Below are positions 17,892 through 23,460 of a stretch of DNA of 23,460 bases, one piece after another. How positions within the stretch are numbered: the first letter of the stretch is position 1; each line of letters begins with the position of its first letter. The notes under the pieces were generated by a model, which worked only from the letters and a program-made list of their open reading frames with translations, ran no database searches and was not told the origin of the DNA. Made by a program: the position numbers and the translations under genes. Source of the stretch: CALDTK01 sp041744755 (GTDB lineage Bacteria; Bacteroidota; Bacteroidia; Chitinophagales; Saprospiraceae); assembly GCA_041744755.1 (NCBI GenBank), contig JBGTKC010000125.1, positions 1 through 23,460 on the forward strand, written 5' to 3'.

Positions 17892-18743
17892 ATGTCTACG
17901 CTCCACGATCGCCTGGAAGAGGCCGCCGCCTACCTCCGCGAACACACCGACTTCCGACCGCGCACGGGGCTCATCCTCGGGACCGGGCTCGGGGGGCTCA
18001 TTGACGACCTCGAGCTCCACATGCGCTGGGACTACGGCCTCCTGCCGCACTTCCCCCTGAGCACCGTGGAGGGGCACGGCGGCGACCTGCGGATGGGGCA
18101 CCTGGCCGGCGAGCAGGTGGTAGTGCTCAACGGGCGGCACCACTACTACGAGGGCTACTCCGCCGAAGAAATCGCCTTCCCGACGCGGCTGCTGTGCTAC
18201 CTCGGGGTCGAGCGGTTGCTGATCTCAAACGTAGCCGGCAGCACCAGTGCCGACTACCGTGCGGGTGAGGTGGTGGTGGTCCAGGACCACATCAACTTCC
18301 AGCCCGACAATCCTCTGCGGGGCGCGAACGACGACCGCCTGGGATTGCGGTTCCCAGATCTATTACAGGCTTACCACCCGGGGTTGCGCCAGCAAGCGCT
18401 CGCGGCCTTGGCGCGCCTCGGTATGCCGACACACGAAGGTGTGTACTTCGGGTTGCAGGGACCCAACCTCGAGACGCCCGCCGAGTACCGCATGATCCGG
18501 CGCATGGGGGCCGACTTGGTGGGCATGTCGACGATCCCCGAGGTGCTGGTGGCCAATCACATGCGGGTGCCGGTGCTGGTGACGAGCCTCGTGAGTAACG
18601 AGTGTCACGACGTCGACCACCTCACGCCGACGACGATCGAGGAGGTCATGGAGGTGGCGCGCGTCGGCGGGGAGCGGATGCGCCAGCTGTGGCTGCTGCT
18701 GTTGGCGGCTTTCGCCAACACTCACGACACCTCCGTAGCGTGA
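17892..18743 (+). CDS. punA: Purine-nucleoside phosphorylase (trimeric, type I)
   Basis: This 283-aa trimeric PNP splits purine nucleosides with phosphate, giving the free base and (deoxy)ribose-1-phosphate, for purine salvage. Phosphate-site motif GTGLGG (residues 30-35), GRHHYYEGY, ISNVAGS, the signature YFGLQGPNLETPAEYR, VGMSTIPEV and SLVSNEC all fit. The ATG at 17892 yields the normal N-terminus; an ATG seven codons upstream is less likely. The stop overlaps the GTG of the next gene by four bases, so the two are translationally coupled. A 7-bp inverted repeat lies near the 3' end (18701-18719). Confidence 0.92.
   Translation: MSTLHDRLEEAAAYLREHTDFRPRTGLILGTGLGGLIDDLELHMRWDYGLLPHFPLSTVEGHGGDLRMGHLAGEQVVVLNGRHHYYEGYSAEEIAFPTRLLCYLGVERLLISNVAGSTSADYRAGEVVVVQDHINFQPDNPLRGANDDRLGLRFPDLLQAYHPGLRQQALAALARLGMPTHEGVYFGLQGPNLETPAEYRMIRRMGADLVGMSTIPEVLVANHMRVPVLVTSLVSNECHDVDHLTPTTIEEVMEVARVGGERMRQLWLLLLAAFANTHDTSVA
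18701..18719. other. Perfect 7-bp hairpin near the 3' end of the PNP gene
   Basis: GTTGGCG (18701-18707) pairs with CGCCAAC (18713-18719) around GCTTT. The minus strand reads GTTGGCGAAAGCC, which is the commonest GTTTT element with two T bases missing, so it may be a diverged copy. Confidence 0.45.
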
Positions 18744-20728
18744 GCGAGGTGATCACTGCAGTGGGCCCGGGTGCGGTTTACGAGGCCAACGTAGACGCGG
18801 CCCGTCGGGAGGAGCGCGCCGCGGCTGGGCACGCGGATCGGATCGGCTATCTGCGGCTAGCTTACTTCTTCGTCTGGGCGGGCATCGTCATCTACCTTTT
18901 CGTCGATTTTGGTCTGGCCTGGGGCATCGCGGTGCTCGTACTGGGGCTGCTGGGCTTCGGTCGCCTTGTCGGGATGCAGCAGGCCGCCGATGCCGAGCGC
19001 GCGCGCCAAGGGCGGATCGTGGCGCTCAACGAGGGGGAGCTGGAGAGTCTGGCCTACCGCTTCGACCGCTTCGACGGTGGCGCACGCTACGCCGATGCCT
19101 TGCACCCGTACACGGGCGACCTCGATGTGTTCGGGCCGAAGTCGGTGTATGCGCTTGTCAACCGTACCGTCTCGCTGGCCGGCGAGCGGGCGTTGGCGGA
19201 CTACATGCGCCACTGCCTCACCGACGAGGTCCTGATCGCCGAGCGGCAGGCAGCGATCGCGGAGCTGTCGCCGGCCCTGGAGTGGCGACACGCCTTTGCG
19301 GCCGCGGCGCCGCGCGGCGAGCAGACGGGGACGCAACACGATAAGCTCCGGGCGTGGGCCAGGGCCGAGCCGCGGCTACAGGAACGGTACTGGTCGACGC
19401 TGCTGGTCGTCGTTCCGCTCGTCAACCTCGCCTGGCTCGTGAGCTTCGCGTACCTGCCGTTTACGCTGGCGCTGCTGGGTTACGCGCCGACCTTCTGGCT
19501 ACTGTGGCGCCACAAGGCCCGCGTGGACGCGATCGAGGAGGCGACCACCGAATCGCTCGCGCAATTGCAGCAACTGTCGGCCACGCTGGCCCGCGTGAGT
19601 GAGCGCGAGTGGGGCAGCGCGCTGCTGAATCGCTTAGCGGCTGAGTTGATCGACACCGACACCGGTAGCGGTGGAGGTAAGCCGCGGGTCGCGGCGTCTG
19701 CTCAGATCGCTCGACTCGCGGCGGACGTGCGGCAGTTGGCCGTGCGCGCTAATCCATTCGTGCTGATCCCTAATCTGTTCTTCCTCTGGGAGCTCAGGTA
19801 CGCGCGGCGCATCGAGCGTTGGAAGGTGGGGTTGGCCTCCGGGGTGCAAGTTTTGGCGAAAGCCGAAAACGGCCGTACGCGAGAACAGGCTTTCCCTCGG
19901 TCCGCATCCTTCACGCTCCCTACGGACCTCGCCACGCCGCTCGCGCCGACGCACCCGATCGAGACGTGGCTCCTCGTGGCCGGCGCCTTCGACGCACTGA
20001 ATTCGATGGCTGGCGTGGCGCACCGCTACCCGAGCTGGGCCATGCCGGAGGTCTCCGCACGAGAGCGGCAGGGAGCTAGCACCGGCGCCGGCGCCGTACG
20101 CGCTGCCGAGTTCACTGGCCTCGGGCTGCACCATCCACTGCTAGCACCTAGCAAGAGTGTCCCGAACGATTTCCGCTCCCCGCTCCAAACGCACATCTCC
20201 CTGCTTACGGGCTCGAACATGGCGGGCAAGTCGACGCTGCTGCGCACGATCGGACTGCACGTCGTCATGGCGCAGTGGGGGATGCCGACGCCCGCGCGCG
20301 CGCTCTCGCTCTCGCCGGTGAGCGTGTACACGAGCATGCGGACGCAGGACAATCTCCACGAGGGGGCCTCGGCCTTTTACGCCGAACTCAATCGCCTCAG
20401 GATCGTGGTGGACGCCACGCGCGCGGGGGAGGCGGTGTTTTTCCTCCTCGACGAGATCCTGAAGGGTACCAATAGCCAGGACCGCAATGCCGGCGGCAGG
20501 GCGCTGATCGAGCAGCTCTTACACTACGGCGGCGCGGGCGTGGTGGCGACCCACGATCTGGAGTTGGGCAAGCTCGCCGACGAGACGGCGAGCGTGTCGA
20601 CGCTTCGCCTCGAGGTCGAGACCAACGCCGAGGGCGAGCTGTACTTCGACTACACGGTAAAGCCCGGCCTGGCGCAGAGTCGCAATGCGAGTGCGCTGAT
20701 GAGGAAGCTGGGACTGGGGGTAATATGA
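18740..20728 (+). CDS. Membrane-anchored MutS-like ATPase
   Basis: This 662-aa protein ends in a MutS-type ABC ATPase: Walker A GSNMAGKST at residues 491-499, SMRTQDNLHEGASAFYAEL, Walker B FFLLDEILKGTN near 568-579, and the THDLELGKLA switch. The N-terminal mismatch-recognition domain of MutS is absent. Instead there are two pairs of hydrophobic segments, about 38-56/58-76 and about 218-236/238-256, predicted to be transmembrane. It is therefore a MutS-related membrane protein and unlikely to be the mismatch repair enzyme; its role is unknown. The GTG at 18740 overlaps the PNP stop (GTGA) and fits the end of family-like sequence; upstream codons are out-of-frame PNP. A GTTTT element lies at codons 371-375. 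Confidence 0.88.
   Translation: MSEVITAVGPGAVYEANVDAARREERAAAGHADRIGYLRLAYFFVWAGIVIYLFVDFGLAWGIAVLVLGLLGFGRLVGMQQAADAERARQGRIVALNEGELESLAYRFDRFDGGARYADALHPYTGDLDVFGPKSVYALVNRTVSLAGERALADYMRHCLTDEVLIAERQAAIAELSPALEWRHAFAAAAPRGEQTGTQHDKLRAWARAEPRLQERYWSTLLVVVPLVNLAWLVSFAYLPFTLALLGYAPTFWLLWRHKARVDAIEEATTESLAQLQQLSATLARVSEREWGSALLNRLAAELIDTDTGSGGGKPRVAASAQIARLAADVRQLAVRANPFVLIPNLFFLWELRYARRIERWKVGLASGVQVLAKAENGRTREQAFPRSASFTLPTDLATPLAPTHPIETWLLVAGAFDALNSMAGVAHRYPSWAMPEVSARERQGASTGAGAVRAAEFTGLGLHHPLLAPSKSVPNDFRSPLQTHISLLTGSNMAGKSTLLRTIGLHVVMAQWGMPTPARALSLSPVSVYTSMRTQDNLHEGASAFYAELNRLRIVVDATRAGEAVFFLLDEILKGTNSQDRNAGGRALIEQLLHYGGAGVVATHDLELGKLADETASVSTLRLEVETNAEGELYFDYTVKPGLAQSRNASALMRKLGLGVI
19850..19864 (+). 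repeat. GTTTT mini-hairpin element 19
   Basis: GTTTTGGCGAAAGCC. Sense in the MutS-like gene, codons 371-375 (VLAKA), followed at once by a second tiny stem, GCCG-AAAA-CGGC (19862-19873). Confidence 0.9.
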
Positions 20729-20729
20729 G

Positions 20730-20763
20730 AGAGGCCCCGACACCTTGCGGTACCGGGGCCTCT
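20730..20763. terminator. Bidirectional hairpin terminator between mutS-like gene and lipoprotein
   Basis: AGAGGCCCCG (20730-20739) and CGGGGCCTCT (20754-20763) form a perfect 10-bp, very GC-rich stem directly after the mutS-like stop and before the convergent lipoprotein stop. The T tract is poor on both strands, but location and stem strength support a shared terminator. Confidence 0.75.
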
Positions 20764-20804
20764 TCAGTCGGCAAGCTCCGCAATCGCGGGAACTCACCTG
20801 GGGA

Positions 20805-21263
20805 CTACATGCCGCTGAGCTTGGCGCCACCTGCGTTAAGGGCGCTGGCGAGGCCGGAGAGCGCCTGATTGTCGGGAGCCATGGCAGCGGTCTCGTTGCC
20901 GAGCTTGCTGAGGAGGGCGCCGACTTTTTCACCGTCGATGTTGGCGGCGGTGAGCTCCATCTTGAGGGAGTTCAGGTCGGCTACCATGCCTTCGGTGCCG
21001 GGCATGCTGGCGAGCTTGGCGCTCCAGGAGTCGATTACGCTCACGGCGGCGCTGGCGGGCAGGGCGGTGATGTCGCCACCGACGTTATTGACGGCGTCGA
21101 CGGTCTCGTTGATCGAGATCATGCCCTCGTCTTCGGGCATGGTATTCATCGTAGTCGCTGGATCGACCACCTCAACGGCGGGGTCCTCGACGACTTCGGT
21201 CTCGGTGTTGCCGCCGCAAGCGATGGCGAAGAGGGGCAAGAACAGGAATGCGTACTTCATCAT
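20805..21263 (-). CDS. Small lipoprotein, unknown function (paralogue of 7195-7698)
   Basis: This 152-aa product has an SPII signal (KYAFLFLPLFAIAC, cysteine 16), an acidic linker (TETEVVEDPAVEVVDP), then a helical domain with LPASAAVSVIDSWSAKL, LNSLKMELTAANIDGEK and LSKLGNETAAM. These segments align in order with the lipoprotein at 7195-7698, so both belong to one unnamed family in this genome. Translation could start at either of two adjacent ATGs (21263 or 21260). It faces the mutS-like gene across a hairpin terminator and diverges from bamD. Confidence 0.78.
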   Translation of the reverse strand: MMKYAFLFLPLFAIACGGNTETEVVEDPAVEVVDPATTMNTMPEDEGMISINETVDAVNNVGGDITALPASAAVSVIDSWSAKLASMPGTEGMVADLNSLKMELTAANIDGEKVGALLSKLGNETAAMAPDNQALSGLASALNAGGAKLSGM

Positions 21264-21282
21264 GGTGATGTGTTTGTGGATG

Positions 21283-21290
21283 CAAAGATT
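21283..21290 (-). promoter_or_regulatory. Possible -7 promoter element for the lipoprotein
   Basis: On the minus strand AATCTTTG matches the Bacteroidota -7 consensus TAnnTTTG at all but the first base, 19 bp before the start codon. A -33 TTTG at ideal spacing is not evident; TTG lies 22 bp upstream. Confidence 0.3.
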
Positions 21291-21415
21291 GGTTGCGTTT
21301 GTCGGGTGCGGACAATTTCTACGCTCGGTTAACAGAAAAACTTTTCGTTGGCTTTATTCTGCGGAGGCGGTATTAATGCTCTCTTAGATGCGGGTAACGA
21401 GTGGATCGGCGGATC

Positions 21416-21430
21416 GTTTTGCCGAAAGGC
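21416..21430 (+). repeat. GTTTT mini-hairpin element 20 (intergenic)
   Basis: GTTTTGCCGAAAGGC. The only copy outside a gene, in the lipoprotein/bamD spacer 122 bp before the bamD ATG. Confidence 0.9.
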
Positions 21431-21536
21431 GGATCCCCAGACGGGACGCCGCCGCCGCCGAGGCATCGCGGGGACCCTTTCGCGCGTTGGTGGAGGCGAC
21501 TACCGAGCTGTTCCGCGCCATCTGTGTGGAAAAGCG

Positions 21537-21544
21537 TAATTTTG
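21537..21544 (+). promoter_or_regulatory. Possible -7 promoter element for bamD
   Basis: TAATTTTG is a perfect match to the Bacteroidota -7 consensus TAnnTTTG, ending 8 bp before the bamD ATG. Transcription from it would begin almost at the start codon. No clear -33 TTTG is seen at the usual distance. Confidence 0.35.
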
Positions 21545-21552
21545 CGCCCCGC

Positions 21553-22371
21553 ATGAGATTTCGCCCTTTCTACATCTGCCTCTTCGCCTGTCTGGGCCTG
21601 CTGGCGTCCTGCAAATCTCAGTTCGAGAAGGTCCGCACCTCCGGTGACAACGAGCGCATCCTCGCGGCGGCCGACAAGTATTACGAGGAAGGGAAATTCG
21701 CCAAGGCGCAGACCCTCTACCAGATCGTGGTCACGAGCTTGCGGGCCGACCCCCGCGTGCAGACGGTCCTCTTCCGCTTCGCCGATACCTACTTCCAGAC
21801 CAAGGACTACTTCTCGGCGGCGACCTACTTCCGCAACTACGCCGAGAACTATAAGGCGGCCGACAACCGCGGGGAGGCCTTATATATGGAGGCCATGGCC
21901 TACGTCAAGCAGTCGCCCGACTTTCGGCTCGATCAGGAGAACACCGAGAAGGCCATCGAGGCCCTCGAGGCCTACATCAACTACTACCCCGACACCGAGC
22001 GCCTCGCCGAGATCAACGCCTTGCTTGACGAGCTTCGCGTTAAGCAGGAGGCTAAAGCCTACGACGCGGCCGCCCTCTACTTCGACATGAAGCAGTACCA
22101 GGCCGCCGTGCAGGCCTTCGAGCGCGTGCTACAGGACTACCCCGACTCCGACCAATCCGAGGAGATCCGCTGGCGCATCGCGCTGGCGTACCTGCGCCTG
22201 GCCGACAACTCCGTAATCGCCAAGCGCCGCGAGCGCTACGAGCTCGCCACATCGTCGGCCAACCTCTACCTCAAGAAATACCCCACCGGCCCCCACGCCG
22301 CCGAGGCCCGCGACGAGCTGGCCCGCATCACCAAGCTCCTCAAGGAAAACGAAGACTATGTCCGATATTAA
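21553..22371 (+). CDS. bamD: Outer membrane protein assembly factor BamD
   Basis: This 272-aa TPR lipoprotein is the BamD component of the BAM complex, which folds beta-barrel proteins into the outer membrane. The SPII signal ends LLASC (cysteine 20). TPR-type repeats follow: YYEEGKFAKAQTLYQIVV, FADTYFQTKDYFSAATYFRNY, ALYFDMKQYQAAVQAFERVL with DYPDSD, and YLKKYPTGPHAAEARDEL. The ATG at 21553 gives the lipoprotein signal; upstream in-frame codons run through an intergenic hairpin element and are not family-like. Its end overlaps the rpoZ-like gene by 14 nt, and coaBC follows, a gene order I recognise from other Bacteroidota. Confidence 0.92.
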   Translation: MRFRPFYICLFACLGLLASCKSQFEKVRTSGDNERILAAADKYYEEGKFAKAQTLYQIVVTSLRADPRVQTVLFRFADTYFQTKDYFSAATYFRNYAENYKAADNRGEALYMEAMAYVKQSPDFRLDQENTEKAIEALEAYINYYPDTERLAEINALLDELRVKQEAKAYDAAALYFDMKQYQAAVQAFERVLQDYPDSDQSEEIRWRIALAYLRLADNSVIAKRRERYELATSSANLYLKKYPTGPHAAEARDELARITKLLKENEDYVRY

Positions 22372-22708
22372 GACCAAAGCCCAGGGCATCAACCCCAATG
22401 CCTCCGGCCGCAACCTCTCGCAGATGGTGGCCTCGACCGGCAACATCTACGAGACCCTCGCCATCATCGCCCGCCGTGCCGCCGTGCTCCAGCGCGAGGT
22501 CAAGGAGGAGCTCAACGAAAAGCTCTCCCAGTTCGTCGAGACCGGCGAGACCATCGAGGAGATCACCGAGAACAAGGAGCAGATCGAGATCTCGCGCCAG
22601 TACGAGCGCCTCCCCAACCCCGCCATCATCGCGACGCAGGAGTTCCTCGCCGGCGAACTCAAGGGCGAGTACCGCGGCGAGAGCGGCCGCGAGGTGGGGG
22701 ACTTCTAA
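22358..22708 (+). CDS. rpoZ: RNA polymerase omega subunit-like protein
   Basis: This 116-aa protein matches the Bacteroidota omega/Rpb6-type subunit found between bamD and coaBC. The segment GNIYETLAIIARRAAVLQ corresponds to the conserved helix of omega that contacts the beta' subunit. An acidic helical middle (VKEELNEKLSQFVE; IEEITENKEQIE) and NPAIIATQEFLAGEL follow. It overlaps the bamD end by 14 nt, implying coupling. It is longer than the E. coli subunit (about 90 aa), as usual in this phylum. Identity rests on motif and gene order. Confidence 0.82.
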   Translation: MSDIKTKAQGINPNASGRNLSQMVASTGNIYETLAIIARRAAVLQREVKEELNEKLSQFVETGETIEEITENKEQIEISRQYERLPNPAIIATQEFLAGELKGEYRGESGREVGDF

Positions 22709-22724
22709 GACAATGGACCGGCTG

Positions 22725-22760
22725 CGCCTGATAGATGTTGGACTGGCCACGCCTGATAGA
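22725..22760. repeat. Short direct repeat before coaBC
   Basis: CGCCTGATAGA occurs at 22725-22735 and 22750-22760, a 25-bp period, in the 66-bp spacer before the coaBC ATG. It could be a regulator site or chance. Confidence 0.4.
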
Positions 22761-22774
22761 CGAGCCCCTACACA

Positions 22775-23460
22775 ATGAAGGGTAAGCATATCATCGTCGG
22801 GGTGTCGGGCAGTATCGCGGCTTATAAGGCCGTGGTGCTGGTGCGCCTCATGGTGAAGGCCGGCGCGGAGGTACAGGTGCTGATGACGCCCGCGGCCACC
22901 GCGTTCGTCTCGCCGCTTACCTTCTCGACGCTGTCCAAGCGGACGGTATTGACAAGCATTATCAGCGAAGCGGGTTGGAACAACCACGTCGAGCTCGGGC
23001 TGTGGGCAGACGCCTACGTCGTCGCGCCGGCCACGGCCAATACGCTGGCCCGCCTCGCGCACGGTATCTGCGACGACATCCTGGCGGCCGTCTACCTCTC
23101 GGCCCGCTGCCCGGTACTATTCGCGCCCGCCATGGACGTCGACATGTGGCTCCATCCGAGCACGCAGGCCAACGTGCGGCTCCTCGAAGCTTACGGTAAT
23201 CAAATCATCCCGGTAGGGGAGGGCGAATTAGCGAGTGGCCTCAGTGGCGCCGGTAGGCTCGCCGAGCCGGAGGAGATCTTAGCGGCGCTTTCGCGAAAAC
23301 TGGGAGTCGGTCTGTCGACAGCTGGCTCAGGGGAGGGCAGTCTGCGCCTTTCGGCAAAACGCGTCCTCGTGACGGCGGGTCCGACGCACGAACCGATTGA
23401 CCCGGTGCGCTTCATCGGTAATCGCTCGAGCGGCAGGCAAGGCCTAGCCATCGTCGAGGA
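22775..23460 (+). CDS. coaBC: CoaBC (Dfp): phosphopantothenoylcysteine decarboxylase / phosphopantothenate-cysteine ligase, 5' part
   Basis: This bifunctional enzyme carries out two steps of coenzyme A synthesis: CoaB joins cysteine to 4'-phosphopantothenate, and CoaC, an FMN enzyme, decarboxylates the product. The N-terminal CoaC flavoprotein domain shows GVSGSIAAYKA (residues 9-19), APATANTLARLAHGICDD and APAMDVDMW. The CoaB domain begins VLVTAGPTHEPIDPVRFIGN with RSSG next. The gene runs off the window after about 228 codons. The ATG at 22775 gives the standard N-terminus. Two GTTTT hairpin elements lie in the linker between the domains, on the antisense strand. Confidence 0.95.
   Translation, partial: MKGKHIIVGVSGSIAAYKAVVLVRLMVKAGAEVQVLMTPAATAFVSPLTFSTLSKRTVLTSIISEAGWNNHVELGLWADAYVVAPATANTLARLAHGICDDILAAVYLSARCPVLFAPAMDVDMWLHPSTQANVRLLEAYGNQIIPVGEGELASGLSGAGRLAEPEEILAALSRKLGVGLSTAGSGEGSLRLSAKRVLVTAGPTHEPIDPVRFIGNRSSGRQGLAIVE
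23286..23300 (-). repeat. GTTTT mini-hairpin element 21
   Basis: GTTTTCGCGAAAGCG. Antisense in coaBC, encoding ALSRKL at the end of the CoaC domain. Confidence 0.9.
23346..23360 (-). repeat. GTTTT mini-hairpin element 22
   Basis: GTTTTGCCGAAAGGC. Antisense in coaBC, encoding RLSAKR just before the CoaB motif VLVTAGPT, 60 bp from element 21. Confidence 0.9.

Noticed and set aside
21388..21552. N-terminal extension of bamD to 21388
   Set aside because: It would place 55 basic residues before a clear lipoprotein signal peptide and translate through an intergenic hairpin element and a promoter-like site.

Overview
The window looks like a chromosomal segment of a high-GC member of the Bacteroidota, most likely a marine Saprospiria/Lewinella-like lineage. 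The evidence is a subtilisin with a C-terminal type IX secretion sorting domain, the gene order bamD / omega-like RNA polymerase subunit / coaBC, several SPII lipoproteins, M1 and M16 peptidases typical of the phylum, and starts without obvious Shine-Dalgarno sequences. The lineage is inferred from gene content, not from a database search.

Layout. 1-525: the 3' end of a 23S rRNA gene, a 5S rRNA gene and a strong terminator close an rRNA operon. 638-3661 (+): an M1 metallopeptidase with a long C-terminal beta-rich region. 3681-4964 (-): a small M16 peptidase. 5077-7176 (+): methylmalonyl-CoA mutase large subunit. 7195-9023 (-): a small lipoprotein and a secreted amidohydrolase. 9061-10369 (-): two tandem, paralogous toxin-antitoxin-like gene pairs. 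10423-11550 (-): hemW. 11688-14564 (-): a full-length lipoprotein M16 peptidase. 14738-15661 (+): a TraB/GumN-family protein. 15718-17511 (+): a T9SS-secreted subtilisin. 17892-20728 (+): purine nucleoside phosphorylase overlapping a membrane-anchored MutS-like ATPase. 20805-21263 (-): a second lipoprotein, paralogous to the first. 21553-23460 (+): bamD, rpoZ-like and the 5' part of coaBC. Much of the content concerns the cell envelope and proteolysis, mixed with central metabolism.

The most striking signal is not a gene. A short element occurs 22 times on both strands, about once per kilobase, and 21 of the copies lie inside coding sequences in several reading frames. Its form is G-TTTT, then a 3-bp stem, then a GNNA tetraloop, then the complementary stem arm. 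The 5' GTTTT is identical in all 22 copies. The stem bases vary but co-vary, and the loop is GAAA, GTAA, GCAA, GGAA or GACA. Twenty copies have a C-G loop-closing pair, as in the unusually stable DNA mini-hairpin d(GCGAAAGC). Copies are split evenly between sense and antisense, which points to a role as DNA, probably single-stranded DNA, rather than as mRNA. Several copies sit in inter-domain linkers (MutB, CoaBC) or just after signal peptides. I do not recognise a named element of this form.
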